A stretch of 64,000 nucleotides of DNA, from assembly GCA_024734555.1 (NCBI GenBank), contig JANPWX010000108.1, forward strand, positions 1,174,566-1,238,565. The letters are read 5' to 3'. The stretch is from Trochalopteron elliotii (taxonomy: Eukaryota > Chordata > Aves > Passeriformes > Leiothrichidae). Made by a program: the position numbers and the translations under genes. The notes under the pieces were generated by a model. It did not search any database. It worked only from the letters and a program-made list of their open reading frames with translations, and was not told the origin of the DNA. Positions 1-13,269 of the stretch are shown here, one piece after another. How positions within the stretch are numbered: position 1 is the stretch's first letter; each line of letters begins with the position of its first letter.

Positions 1-256
1 TGGCCTGAAGCTGAGTCAGGGCAGGTTCAGGCTGGATATTAGAAAGAGGTTCTTCATCCAGAGAGAAGGTGTTTGGGTGCTGGAAGATTCTCCCCAGGAA
101 AGTGTTCACAGCACCAGACAGAGTTCAAGAAGCACTTGGACAATAGTCTCAGGTACATGGTGTGACTTTTAGGGATGACATTGTGCAAAGCCAGGTGTTG
201 GACTCAATAATTCTTTTAGGTCCCTTCCAGCCCAGCATATTCCATGATTCTGTGAT
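1..256 (+). mobile_element. CR1 LINE, 3' end (cut by window edge)
   Basis: This is the 3' terminal part of a chicken-repeat-1 (CR1) non-LTR retrotransposon. It has the usual landmarks in order: a lysine/arginine-rich ORF2 C-terminal reading (GGATATTAGAAAGAGGTTCTT), a 'TTGGACTCAATAATTCTT' block, 'TCCCTTCCAGCCCAGC', then a tail of degenerate 8-bp units (ATTCCATG ATTCTGTG). CR1 ends in such short repeats rather than poly(A). The 5' part lies outside the window or is truncated. Its 3' end resembles the copy at 30001-30262 and the minus copy at 50222-50545, so all three are probably one subfamily. Confidence 0.9.
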
Positions 257-3200
257 AGCTCACGCCTTATCTAATCATACTGGCTGCAACCGAATTAAGA
301 CAAAAAAAAAGAGAATTTAGTATTTTTAAAACAGAAGTAGTGGATGAGCCATAAAAGTGTTATAATTCATATATATATTATCAATACCAAACACCACCTG
401 AACCTTTTGAGCACGCAAATTTAGCCCTGGATTCTAAAATGGGATCTTCACAAACAAATTCCATGTACATGTCTTTTGGGAGTTTCCATGAATGAAATGC
501 TCCTCTTCAGAACATTAGTCTATGCCGTTGTAAAGATCAGGTTTCAAAATTAGGATAGTTCATTAGGAGATTTCAGAGGCATGTAAAGCCATTTCATATC
601 TTAGTAGAACATGAAATGTGTACATACATGCACTCCCACAACCCCAACACCTCTTCCCCCAGTTGAAGAAGAAACAACAAAGCAAAAAAAAAAAGTTCCT
701 TTTGGTTATTTGAATTTCATGTAATTTTATTGGAATTTGTTTGCATTTTAATGCAATGCCATGAGTACTATACATGAAGCCACAGTATTTAGATCTAAAA
801 AGTGAAGTAGTGTCTGTATTGTAACTGTATCTCATAGAATCAATGTCCTTGGTTCTCATAAACAGTTCTAAAAGTGTCTTCTAGCCGCTGTACAGCTGGG
901 ACTGAAACCTGTTCCCTCTTCATTATTCACAGTCATTGAAGAGTTCAGTAGCTGTTGACCAGAATTCTGAAAGCTTATTTTTTGGTCTAGGCACTTATTG
1001 TTGTGACAAGAATTTTTTTCCTTTAATACCCAGAAGGAGGAAGAAGAAAAGAAGACATTTTCTGGAGAAGTTATTCCATTGGGCACTGCTTTCTTTTTAC
1101 AGCTCTTCTGAGGTTGTGAATGTTTAGAGCAGCAAATTGGTATTGGCAAGTAATTACTCCTTTATGGGTACCATTTGCATTTGATGCACGCTAGTAGACA
1201 GGTAATGATTATCCCAGAAACTTCCCTTACAGGTGCATTCATGCTCTTAATCTTTATTATAAAGCATGCTTAAAGTTTTTATTATATTTTCAATAAAAAA
1301 CACGAATATAGGGAGACAGGTATTTCCACAGGGTGATATATGTCTGTTTGGTGAAGATCCTAACAGGACAAAGGAAATTTCTGGGGTGACTGGACTCAGA
1401 AGTAACACCCTAATGTTATGTGGATAAACTAGGTAAGAGTAATCAGAACCTCTGGAAGCAATCTTTAAAAGAAAAATCTACCTTTTCTACTCTTGTGTTA
1501 CTAATTCATAAATTAATCTTATTTTTGTCTTTTTGATTGTTTTTCTTTTAATTAAAAGAATGCAAATACTTCTAAACACATTAAAAAAGCAGTTTTAATT
1601 GTATCTTTATTGTGTTTTTCCTTTCATACAGCACTTGCTATTTTTAATCAGTCACCTTTAAAGCATGTGATGAAATGTTCAGACTCCTCCCAAAGGAGAA
1701 GTTGCACTTCATGTCTTAGTATCAGTATCAGTTGCACTGTTTAAAAACTAGACAGGTAACAAGAAATAATACAGAACCATGGTTTTGTCTTGTTTTGATT
1801 GGGATTTTCTGGCATTGAGCTCTCTAAATATATTTGATGTTGGCCTTACAAAATTGCTGGCTGGTTTTCAGATGTTTTATTTTAATGGAAGTTTAGCTCA
1901 GTGAAAAATAAAAGATTCAACTCAGCAGAAAATTCTAGTTGAATGAACAAATTCATTTTCCATGCATACCATATTAGCTTACTATAGACTTTATAAACTA
2001 AATTCTTCTAAAAATATAAATGAACTAGAGGCTATGCAATTCAAATTGAGACAAGGATTTAAACATTTGTCACAACGGTAGATTTAAAACATGCATCTAA
2101 ATAAGGGCATAATTATAGTCTGATGCACAAAAATTATCACAATAATAAAAGAAGTATAAAAATAGGAGTGTATTATGCATTTGTATGATGTATTTGCACA
2201 GCAAATGAGAGGAATTTCAGAATCATGTTGCTAAGAATTATGAGCATCTTTTTACATAATTCATCAATGTGCAATACGTTCTCGTTTTAAGCAGGGAGAC
2301 AAGCACGACACTGAAATGTGAGGCTTTACATGGAAGTTTTAGACATAGTGTAATATTTGATTTCTTAGTAGTCTGTTTTGATTCTATGGTATGATTATGA
2401 CGGTTGCTCATCAAGTAAAGAAATAAGTTTTCCTAGTCAGCTGAATTTAATTTGTCTTTTTTTATTATTTTTTTAATTAACACGTAGTGTGATACTACAA
2501 GGATGTGTTAAACTGTGTGTATTGCCTGCTTTACTTGGAGTAAAATCCCATTACATCTGTGTAGAACCAAATATGATTTAATAGGAAAAGTCTCTAGATT
2601 GGAACTTTCTGCATAAGTGAGTACAGGTAAGGCCAAACCAACAGGACTCAGCAACATGGGCTACAAGCAGTGATGGGAACTAGACGTTTATGTAATAATT
2701 TTTCTCAGTTGTAAGAAGTGTTTTGTTTTTTATTTTCTCTTTGATGAATTACGTAAACATGTGAACAATAATTTCAGTGTAGTATCCTAATCTTCTCATT
2801 TTTACATTAGATTTAGCTCCATGCTTCCCCACAGAAAATATTATTATTGCTTATTTCCCTTTCCAGAAAAAATAAAAAACCCTACATGCACAAAAAGACA
2901 TATTAGAACTGAGACATTCATAACTCAAAATTCATCTATTAATTGTTTTCCATAGACAGAAGTGAAACTGATTTGTTTTTTTCCAGTCAAGCCATGTACA
3001 CTTATTTCTCACTCCCTTCACAAGAAATGGTTTATGTTGTACTTTAAACTTGCAAAAATTAGAAGCTTTATTTAAGGTAGTATATCCTTTTATTATTATA
3101 TCCTTTATTTATTATTATATCATTTTATTTTATTATAAAGTATATCCTTTACTTAAGGAAGTATATCCTTCCTACTCAGGATCATAGTACAACATATCAC

Positions 3201-3499
3201 TGATGCATTAAGGTATATAATTTTTAAAAATTGAAACGAGTGCATCATATAATCAACCTGACTGAATTCTGTTTGAATGCTTTGAACCAATGCTCTTTGG
3301 GATCTCTCTGCAGAGCTATGTTACTGTGTGAGAAAAAGGCAGAATTGCAAGAAAAAATAAAAAAAATAATTAGTATAAAAGATCTTTTGCACTGTAAATG
3401 TAAATATTTGAGATATATTCATTGTTGCGGTGTGTGATTTAGGTTTTTGAATTTCTATTTGTATTTTGTTTATTTGTCTGTAATTGGTTTGTTCCATTC
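257..3499. other. AT-rich nongenic DNA
   Basis: No gene or recognisable transposon is visible. Open frames are under 100 codons and have no domain I recognise. The stretch 3072-3175 is a degenerate T/A-rich repeat in which AGTATATCCTT occurs three times (starting 3079, 3139 and 3160), separated by TTATTATTAT-type filler. Confidence 0.7.
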
Positions 3500-3870
3500 C
3501 AAAATATCCCTACCCCTACCCCTGATTACACCTGCTTTCACCCTGTCCTGGACACACCCCTTGCCTTCCCCCACTGGCCCAGAGTGTTCCCACCCAGGCT
3601 GCGACCTGGGAAAAGGGGACACACAGGCCCGGTCTGGTTGTCTGGCTTGCAGCTCTGGCTGTGCTGGCTCTCTGGCACATGCTCTGGCAAGTGCTCTCCT
3701 AGCACATGGAGCTGGACTGAAATAAACACCTTTTCCAACCCAAGCCCAACCCACTCCTTCTTCCAGCCTTAACCACGCTTCAGCCAGCAGATTTGGAGCA
3801 CCCACAACTGTTTAAGGTTGGTGTCTGGGGAACTGCTTTGGCCGGTAAGCACCCGCATAGAGAGACACCA
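3500..3870 (+). mobile_element. GC-rich LTR-like patch (possible ERV LTR)
   Basis: About 370 bases are markedly richer in G and C than the flanks. A polyadenylation signal AATAAA (about 3721) is followed by a C-rich stretch and then 'TTGGTGTCTGGGGAACTG' and 'TTTGGCCGG'. This order (GC-rich block, AATAAA, then a GGTGTCTGGGG-like segment) resembles the U3-R-U5 layout of avian retroviral LTRs. I could not find convincing TG...CA ends with a target-site duplication, so the boundaries are estimates. It could also be the last exon of an unknown transcript. The overlapping short open frames on both strands are best read as a by-product of the GC content. Confidence 0.35.
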
Positions 3871-4585
3871 ATCTTTATTCATATCTCTATTGGGAGTTAT
3901 TTTCAAATGAGCAAGGTTTAACATAAACAAAATCCAGAGTTTTCGTTTTGCAAACAAAATCTATATATCAGTTTTACTTAAGCATAGAAATAAAAAAATA
4001 TAAACCTATCCTGAATCCTAGTATGAACACTTCTTTATATAATATCTTTAGAAAGGAAGAAGAACAAGAATTCATGTGGGATTTAAGTTTGTTTTTTTTC
4101 TTTTTTTAATTTTTAAGCAGATTTACTTGACTTCAGAAAATCTGAAAAGCAGGCTAAGGAATTACTGACATGCATCTCAGCCTCTTAGCGATACCAATAA
4201 ATAGTAGATTAAGCACAGCAGAAAGTTTTTGGATTGTCATTGCAATGTAGGATATCATTATTTTTAATAACCCACTATGGAAATATTTTTCCATCACCTG
4301 CTTAAACCTGGAAATGTCAAAAATTGTGCCATGTTTTATATCCAGCTCTAAATGCCCATGTTTGTCTGAGACAGTTGAGAGCATTCACAGTTTTACAATA
4401 GCAGAGCTCCCTAATGGTTAACATGTGATCTCACAGAGACGCCAAATATTAATGTTCTCTTGCTGAATGCACTCCAGTTTCGTGAATATTCTGATAACAT
4501 GTCTAAGAAGTTGAGGTCTTTAGAGAAGATGTCTAAATATAGTTTCTTTTAACTTACATTAATAGAAAAATGTAGTACCCTCCTA
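3871..4585. other. AT-rich nongenic DNA
   Basis: I see no gene or repeat here other than short T- and A-runs (for example around 4088-4115). Confidence 0.7.
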
Positions 4586-4947
4586 AATCAGAATCAGAAT
4601 CATTAAGTTGGAAGAGATCTCTGAGATCATCAAGTCCAAACTAACTCTACCTCAACTAAATCATGGCACCAAATGCCGCATCCAGTCTTTTCTTAAACAC
4701 ATCCAGAGATGGTGAATCCACCACCTCCCTGGGCAGACCATTCCAGTACTTTATCATTCTTTCCATAAAAAACTTTTTCCTGATATCTAGCCTGTATTTC
4801 CTTGGGTGCAGCTTACAACTTTGTCCTCTTGTTCTGTCAGTGGTTGCCTGAAGAAAGAGACCAATCCCCACCTGACTACAGCCACCTTTCAGGAAGCTGT
4901 AGAGAGTGATAAGGTCACCTCTAAGTCTTCTCTTCTCCGGGCTAACA
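4586..4947 (-). mobile_element. CR1 LINE, 5'-truncated, minus strand
   Basis: Read on the minus strand, this is a CR1 3' end. The tail lies at 4586-4604 as the complement of ATTCTGATTCTGAT-type units. It is preceded by the block whose complement is GATGATCTCAGAGATCTCTT and by the end of ORF2. The element is truncated at about 4947, in the stretch matching 'AGCCCGGAGAAGAGAAG'. The preserved reading frame (separate entry) makes it one of the less decayed CR1 copies in the window. Confidence 0.92.
4656..4947 (-). pseudogene. CR1 ORF2 C-terminal fragment, frame still open
   Basis: This is the last roughly 97 codons of the CR1 ORF2 polyprotein (endonuclease plus reverse transcriptase in a full element). 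The fragment lies downstream of the catalytic reverse transcriptase motifs. Visible conserved segments in order are [33 protein letters not shown] and [14 protein letters not shown], ending FGAMI and a stop at 4656. The frame has no internal stop or frameshift across the element. That suggests a fairly young insertion, or chance survival of a short piece. The open frame continues about 20 bases into host flank upstream, which is not part of the element. The fragment has no catalytic residues and cannot be functional alone. Confidence 0.85.
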
Positions 4948-7900
4948 CAATACAAATACAAATACAACAGTAGCAGAACACTTGGACTGGATATTGCAAG
5001 CTGTGAGTAAATATGTTGTGTTATTCTGACTATAAATTGAGATAATAAGAAGTTTAATGGCTTACACTCTTAAATCTTGATCTGCTAATCTGTAGATGAG
5101 CTGTTGTAAACACCCCTTGGAAATTTGCTTTTTTAGAAATACAGCTGCAAACAGAGCTGGAAGACAAAATAATTTCTTTCTTAAATTCGTTTTCCATTAA
5201 AATTTTTAATACAAAAAATCCCGTATTTTTTGAACAGATTTTTTTAAGTCCTCCACACTTAAAGGTCACTTTAATCATCTTTAAGGGGGTTTCCCATGGC
5301 ATGCTTGCAGTGTTGATACTTTTCATTCTGCTTTTATGTTGATCATAGGCTGAAGTTATCTAAGACTTTCCTAAAAATAGAATTAAACTTCATTGCTAAA
5401 TAATGAAATCATTACTGGCAGATTATTAATAAGAACCCTGTAATGTTTATGGGCACCTAGAATATTGATAATTTTATATAGGAAGGTATCATGCATATTA
5501 TATGAGAAGCAAGCAATCAAATATTTAAAATGGATTGAATGATTCAGCATATTAATAATGGATTCCATCACAAGGCCTCTCATCACAAGATTTATTTCTC
5601 TGCAGGTCAATAAGAAACAGACATTATTGCCATGTAAGAACTGCTGGGTTTTTCCTGACTTTTGGAATTTAGTAGAAAAACATCCACTGACATCAGATTT
5701 TCGGGACAAGGGTCACATTCTAATTTTTACCATGCTTTGAGGGCAGAAAATCGCTTCATAAAACTGAATATGTTTCAGGAAAGGTTGTGGTGGATCTCTT
5801 AAAGATGAAAAACCTCACTCTTACCAGATGCCAAGATAACAAGAGTCTCCCTGGGATACAAGCTTTCATTTTATGTGATGAACATTTTTTTTTTAGACAA
5901 CCTGCTGAGTGACACAAAAAATTAACTAATTGCTTCACATTCAATTTTGTTTCAGAGAAAAGGAAATAATTCATCAACTAAAGCAGTATTTTACTGGAGA
6001 CCTTTCAGAAACCATAATTGTCCAAGTTTTAAATACCAGAGAACATCTGGGTGTTCTCCTCAATTAAAAAGCAGGCAAGACAAAAATATCATAGACCTTC
6101 TCCACATTAGTTTCTTTTCAAAAGAAGAAAATATTTTTTTCTTCAATTTCATGTCGCAGAAATGTTGACGTGTTTACTATAGTAAATTCAAATTTATTCC
6201 AAAATTATCCATACCAGAAACAAATTTCTACTCCCTTCTTTTCTCTTCTACTCCTTCCTTACACCAGCAAATTCCCTGTACACAGGGAGACAGAAGACAC
6301 ACAGTATTTTGTAGATTACTAGGGCAGAAAGCTGAGGAAATGCTAGTGATACTAAAAAATTTACTAGTTTTTATTGGGGAATTTTCAAGTTTTCAGAACC
6401 TTTCCAGAGTTACAAACAGTTCTTCTAGACTGATAGCTTAAATGTAGAAAAAACCCCTCCATTATATCAACAGCTTTTGTTTGAAATATTATTCAGTTGC
6501 TCACATGCACAGCAGGAAATAAAGAAGGGAACACAGGCTTTCAAAACCAAGTATTAAAACTAAATGTCTGTAGACTTACAGCAGACAACAAACAAGCAAA
6601 AAATATTAATGACCTTTGCTACAATTTGCTAAACTACAACACAGCTGGAAACACTGAAGGAAGAACCCATAAACAAACCTTTCAGTAAATACAAATTCTG
6701 CTTAGCAGGGAAAGAAAAAGCAATTCTCTGAAAATCCATTAAAAGTCACAGTATGAAGTGGTAAAAACAATTAAAAGGGACAACATAATACAGTAGTCTA
6801 AAATCAGCATGTTATATGGGAAATTAATAGAGATTACTTAATCTGAATTTCTTTTATAATGGGCAATTACATACCAAAACTACTATCCCAAAAAATTAAT
6901 GTACATAAATATTTTCATCATAAGGTAAAAATCTCACCAAAATTCAGGTTTAGTTGGGGGATTTTTTGAGCTCTCATTGAAATTTCACTGAATTGAATCA
7001 ACTATTTGACTTAATTGGAGAAGTTATTTGACAATATACTCAAATCATGACAGTGCTTTAAGAAAATTACAGTTTCTTCTGGAAAAAATTTGCAGGAAAG
7101 GACAAGAAGGTAGGGAATTTAATCCAAAATTGATGTTGAAATAAGGAAGCTTGTGACTACTTTTATTTTTAATGATTTAAATTTGATTTTTGGACTTAGG
7201 TTTTTAAATATTTTCTTATGTAATTCTAAATTTTCAATGTGTCTACTTATGTATATCTAGACAGAACTTTGGGGGAAAAACATACAAGTACAACAGTAAT
7301 CTGTTTCTGCATTTTCTGTCTCTCAGTGGATTCATAATGTAACAAAAGTCTTTAAACTTAAATTGTGCTTCTGCAGCACACCATATGCAGAAGACATCTG
7401 TGTCCCACCACAGAGACTAGCATAGACGCAATCAAGTAGGTTTAAATATCAGAAACATCATTAATTCTGGGATTAATGTGCTGCCTTTATTTGTGAAGCA
7501 AGGTGATTCTGCAATGATATCTGTTGTGTCCTAGAGCCTTTGGTTATCACTTTCAGGCCCCACTACTTAGGCCAGACCTGGGCTTCTGCCCAGAGAAGGA
7601 ACAAAATGCATCCTGAAAAATACATTCCAAAGTTTGAAATTAAGGTGGTTCTTCCAGATTTGTTCCCAAAACTTCTTGAGCAGAGCTGTATTTCCGTGCA
7701 ACATGAGCATAGCAAATTCAGTTCCAGGATACACCAGACAAGCTGCTCAGCATACCTTGTTGTCAGTATGCACATTCACTATAGCTGTTAGTCCAGGATA
7801 CTTGGCCATTCAGAAGCTTGCTGTTACTAGCCTGAAAACATATCCAGACATCCTGCAGAAATGCCTAAAATTATTGTTTATCTCTTGAGTATTAGACAGC

Positions 7901-10900
7901 ACATTCACTCACCAGCTGAGCTGGTGATAAATTATACTTTAAACATGAAATGCTGAAAGGACAAGATTAAAACAATGAAAGCTGCAAAAGAATTGGTATA
8001 TAATTGCCAGGGATTCTTCTTATTTTTGCCACTGATTTTATACTGAGCAGAGAGAGAAAGAAAAGTTTTCCTAAAATTCTATCTAAAGCAAGAAATGGTA
8101 GATGGATGGATAAAGAAAATAAAATTTCCCCTTCTGTACCCAGCAACCCTGTAGAGCTGTGCCACTAAAAAAATGATTGCTTGTAAAAGAAAGCCTTCTC
8201 ACAAGCATGAGTTTCTCTTGTCAAATGGGAGAATAATTCAAAGGCACATATGAAAGAGACAGAGGAGGAATATAAATACTGGATTAAGTAAGGTGTTTAG
8301 ACACCGAAAGATAACACAGTGCAATGTCTGACTTTTAGTCACTGTCATAGGAGAAGATGAGTTACAAGCTTCCTACTCAGGATCTAAGAAAAGTCACAAT
8401 GCCAGACCTTCAAAAACAAGCCTAAATATATTTGTTCTGATTGATCATAAGTTTCTGCCAGGACATAAATATCAACCCACTGCTATTTACTTCAGACTGG
8501 TGACTAGTTGTGAGTAACCTTCTTCCACACAGTAGCTACAATTTTGTATAAAGATTGTGACTAGAGTTCATCTTCCAAAACAGCATTGCAGGACAATGAG
8601 CGTTTAAAATGAGTAATAAATGTAGACTTGGATGCAGGTTGAAAATCGTAGCACACACTTATGTATATGGAAAATGCATTTTGAAATAGAAAAATTAAAT
8701 GTATTTAGGGAAGGATGATGTTTTTGTAGATAACTTCACATAAAACTTCAAACAAAACTTCAAAATAAAAACACCTCCCAGGTTAGACACAGCAGAGGAC
8801 CGAAGACTTAATCATATCCATGTGGATATTTGAGGGAGAAATGATGAATCAAACACTTTCTCTCCAAGGAAACACAGAAAGAAGAAGCTGCTCTGTTCTG
8901 GGTGATACAGTAGCTGTGAAATAGTCCCACCATATCTCTTGCTTCAGCAATACAATAAGATCAAAACAAACAGCAAACTTCTTTCTTCTTGCCTTCCGCA
9001 GAAAATTCCAGGCACCAGATCATGGCCGGACATACTCATCTGCAAGCTGGGACTCTAGAAGAATTTTTGACAACAGCAGAATTAAACAAATTTCACCCTT
9101 CTTCTATAATGTCCAAGAGCACTTGTCCTATGTTTTGCCATTTGGTCCCTTTTGCGAGTGGAAGGATTCAATTTAGAACACCAGCGTACTTTAGATTTCT
9201 GATCAGATAGTCCATGGTATATACAGTTTCTATGCTCTTCACACTGCCCTTCTGAGCCATCTACAAAACAAAGTTTTGTGATGCTGTGGCTTCAGAATGA
9301 GTGCAGTACTGCTACCATATAGCATCCCTGAAGTTTATACATAATCTGGACAGACTGTTAGCATAAACAGGCAGAGAGGAGGAAAAATCAAAAGCACTAA
9401 TTGTCTCATGGCAGCTGAAGAACTGCCCTAACACTCAGATGTTGAAGAATTCCTATCCTCTTGCTAAAAGGCAGAATTGACTACTGAAGAAATTTTTAGG
9501 TTTATTTGGTAGGAATAACCAGTATGAAAGCACATTTTCTCACCACACTACTTGTGTCACTGCAATAGTTCAGAGCCCCAGACCAGCCTGGGTTGTAAAA
9601 TCCCAGATAAGCCTTGATCTCCCCCTTTCAGAGGGTCTCAGTGGAAACAGTCTGTCCCTCATTGGAACCGTATTGGAATGAGATCAAACACAAATCTTAG
9701 GAATATGGTACTGAAGGCTTTCTCTCAAACTTCTGTTTTACAATATATTCTGCTCCTGTTTACCATCGTTCAATCAATTTCTGTTCCAAGCAAGTCTGAA
9801 TTATTGCTGGCTGAATTATGAATGATAAATTAAGAATAATTGATTCAAATCAGTGAATCATTCTACATGGACAAGTTGTTTCCATATTCTGTGAACAATG
9901 TGGATAGAATAAAATTATTTTTAATTCCTTTGAGAGATATCAGGATTGAGAAACAATTTAGTGAAAATTCAGGCGAAATACATTTTGTAAATATGCTGTT
10001 ATAAAACGTGTTTAACTCTGTAATAGAATCCATATACATCTCATTTTGTGCAGCTCATCTGCTTTCTCTCTTCTCAATATGTCAAACTATTTCCATTAGT
10101 TCTGCAAAAGATTTCCTTGCTTATTTCATATCAATTTATTATTTGTCCTTCATGATTGATTATTCCTCTTAATTTTATTCCGTTATTTTATAATAATAAA
10201 TACTTTCCTCTTTCCTTTCCTCTGATACTAGACAAAAGCAAAGGAAAAGTTTACTCTTTAGAGTTTGGTGTTGCACTCCTGGTATTTATTTAACTTCATT
10301 TTTCTTCCCCCAGTGAAGAAATTTTACCTTGATAAGTTATCCCCCTGTTAAGCCAAAAAAACCCAAACCAAGAAAACAGCCAAAAGACAAAGTCCTGAAA
10401 AATCTCATACTCAAATTTTTCCCATGTTGATTCATCTACTTACATTTTAATTCCACTGAAATTGTTATCCTAAAATAGACATTCTATGTCAATTGTTGTA
10501 GACAACCCCTCATATGCTGTCTTTCAATAGCTACAGATAACTTATCTACTATTTATTTAGTACTACTCAGTCTACTCAGTTCTTTTGCACTTAGATAAGT
10601 CAAAATATGTAGATATATGCTTATGTGTCTGATTTTTTTAAAAAAATTCTTAGTCCTGAGAGAAGCATAATTTTCATTATGTCTATTTAAAAAAAAAATG
10701 GAATGTAGTGAAGAAAATGTTTAGAGTGATTAAGGCTGCTACATATATCTAACCCCATCCCCAGAATGACCACTGTAATACATAGAATTTTTATAATTGT
10801 TTACTGGTATAACTATTTCTGATAGTTTTTCTTCTTTTCTATTCCCTCACAGAGACTTCTGAAGCCTGCTTCAATTATTCATTTTAGTTTGTCATGTTAT

Positions 10901-11393
10901 CAGGGTTTTCTTAAATGTCCTGTTGCAATCACTTGTCACTGTAATCCTAAAGGAAATCAAAATTTAAAAGAAATATTTTTATCTTGAAAATCAAATATGA
11001 TAGTACACAGAGTTCTTGTTTAGTTTTAGTGTTAAGAAAGGTAAGGGAACAATTTGCTTTAAATTGTTTTGTTACTTAAGAACAGCAAAAGTTGTCAAAG
11101 ACACAATGAAGAAAATAGGTTGCCTTTTCATGTTTTGTTTTTTGAGGAAGGATTTTTTTGAGGAAGGGCATGTCCTTATTTATTTATCTATTTATTTAAA
11201 TTTAATATATAGATTATTGTTTCTAATCCTCAGAGAAAATCTGACTTCAATGGAATCTATATACACTGCTGTATATGTCAGTATATAACTTTACAGTACT
11301 CTCTTGTACAGGGTGTAATTTTGAGTGCATACATAATGTTTAATTTTAAAGAGTCTTTTCAGTGTATCCCTTTGACTCTACTGTCCAATGTGG
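4948..11393. other. AT-rich nongenic DNA, 6.4 kb
   Basis: I find no convincing gene, RNA gene or transposon in this stretch. Open frames reach about 108 codons (5383-5709, minus) but show no recognisable motif. The stretch at 7540-7890 is slightly richer in G and C and has overlapping open frames on both strands, again with no family I recognise. A TTTATCTATTTATTTAAA low-complexity patch lies near 11180-11215. Confidence 0.65.
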
Positions 11394-11990
11394 TGCAGTT
11401 TTGGGCTGGAGTAAAGATAATTTTCTTCACAGTGGCTGGTGTGGGGCGGAGTTTTGGTTTTGTGCTAAGCACAATGTTGATAACACGAGATGTTTTTGTT
11501 ATTGCTGAGCAGGGCTTAAACAGAGCCAAGGCCTTTTCTGCTTTTCCTACTGCCAGGCTGGCGAGGAAGTTGCACGGGTGCAGGGAAGGCTGGGAGAAGA
11601 CACAGCCAGGACAGGTGACCCCAACTGACCAAAGGGATTTTCCAGACCACCCAGCATCATGCTCAGTTTATGAAGTCGGTAGAAGAAAGAGGAAGGGGAG
11701 GGGGGGGTCATGTTTGGAGGGATAATATTTGTCTTCCCAAGTCACCATTACATGTGATGGGACTCAGGTCTCCTGGAGATAGCTGGACTCCTTCCTGCCC
11801 AAGGGAAACAGAGAATTAATTTCTTGTTTTGTTTTGCTTCATATGCAGTTTTTGCTTTCCCCATTAAACTGTCTTTGTCTCAACCCAAGGGCTTTCCATC
11901 TTTTACTCTTCTGATTGTCTCCCCCATCCTGCAGGTGGAAGGGCAAGCGGTTTGTGGGGCTTGGTTGCTGGCTGGGGCTAAACAACCACT
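11394..11990 (+). mobile_element. Avian ERVL-type solo LTR (plus)
   Basis: This is a solo long terminal repeat of a family abundant in bird genomes, which I recognise as ERVL-like. The start is 'TGCAGTTTTGGGCTGG', followed by 'ATTTTCTTCACAGT' and a 'TGTTGATAACACGAGATG' block. Later blocks are the lysine-tRNA-distal 'CAAAGGGATTTTCCAGACCA', 'CATGCTCAGTTTATGAAG' and the 3' part 'ATTAAACTGTCTTTGTCTCA' with a variant poly(A) signal (ATTAAA, about 11863). The expected TATA box region reads TTTATGAA and is probably decayed. A possible 5-bp duplication flanks it (TGTGG at 11389-11393 and TGTGC at 11991-11995, 4 of 5 matching). No internal retroviral genes are present, as expected after LTR-LTR recombination. 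Open frames at 11321-11725 and 11824-12027 are accidents of the LTR sequence. Confidence 0.8.
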
Positions 11991-13269
11991 TGTGCCTTCT
12001 ATGAAAAAAAAGAGCTGTAGAGGCTAAACCAAATGAACTGACTGATTTAAAGTACCTGTCTACAGGTACATGGAGCAGATAAGTAATGATGATATGGGCA
12101 CGGAATATCTTTTACAGAGAAGTGAAGGTTTGTCAAGTAGAGCTATTAAAGGGAGATGAAAAGGACATTAAAAATTAGGCTTTTGCCTAGGAACGTGGCT
12201 TTGAAATGCAGAACACCCACATTTTATTTCTTTGTCCCTGGTGATAACCTGCTCCAGATGCTATGCAGCAAGTGTCTGGAAGTGGCTGTCATTCACAAGA
12301 ATTACTGCAGTTATTTGCTTCAGATCAGGAGATTAACATCTTCCTCTACTACAAACCTCTTTTGGAAGCCTCTTAATGGAAATAAAGATGGCAAAGGCTA
12401 ATCCTAAAACTAGGTTTAAGCTCAGCTCACTTTACCTGTTTGTGGTATATCTCCATCTCTCCCATATGGAGGATATTCTGGTTATCTGAACCTGTCTCCA
12501 TGAAAAGACAGGAAGGTATAATTAAAATTGTCTTCTGGAAATCCCTTTGAGCTCCTGGACTAAATTATGCTGAAATGTAAGAATGAAGAATACCTGAATG
12601 AGTAGAAAAAGCAAAAGTTGATTAAAAACAACAAAAAAAAGAGGTTAAAAATATTAACTATGCCAAACTTTCAGTGGGATCTGTCAGGAATCAGAAAGTA
12701 TTTGCACAAGTGCAAACACTTACGAGTCTGTTGGGCAATATGTGGATAAGAAATACTCAGTGACAGAGGTCACTGAACAGTCATCATCTTTATTAAACAC
12801 AGCAACTCAAGCTGGAGATTTTCAGCCAGAGCTCTTTGTATGATCTTTTAAGCATGAACTCCCCTGTACAGGTAAGAGTGCTGTTTTCCAGCAAGTGCTT
12901 ACTTAAGAGCTGCTCTCATTTGTGTGAAGAACTGAGAAATTTTGAGTGTTTTTATGCCTGAGCCTGTCTCCTGTGCCTTTCTCCTTAGAACACTTCTGCT
13001 TCATCTTGCTTTAAAGGACTAAGAAAGGAAATTTCCTGGTAAGTTTGCTCGGAAAGGTCTGGCACAACAAAAGTAGATTTTTTTTTTTTTTTTTTAATTC
13101 TTATTACAAACAAAGGAAAAAGAATTCAGTGGAACTTGTCACTTCAAATTTTATTGTCTCCTTCCTTCTTATAGGTGCGCTCTCCTTCAGATTTCTGCAA
13201 ATTTTGAGTGACAAAAAAATGGTTATTTAAGTTTTAATAATATTTGTGCTAAAATTTAAAAAAAGAAGA
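11991..13269. other. Nongenic DNA
   Basis: No gene is recognised. It holds a short hairpin-forming inverted repeat at 12052-12069 (GTACCTGT / ACAGGTAC) and a T18 run at 13078-13095. Confidence 0.65.
13078..13095 (+). repeat. Poly(T) run, T18
   Basis: This is an uninterrupted run of 18 T. No LINE body adjoins it, so it is a plain mononucleotide tract, not a retroelement tail. Confidence 0.9.

Noticed and set aside
11321..12027. Open frames of 134 and 67 codons
   Set aside because: They lie largely inside the ERVL-type LTR, which is noncoding.
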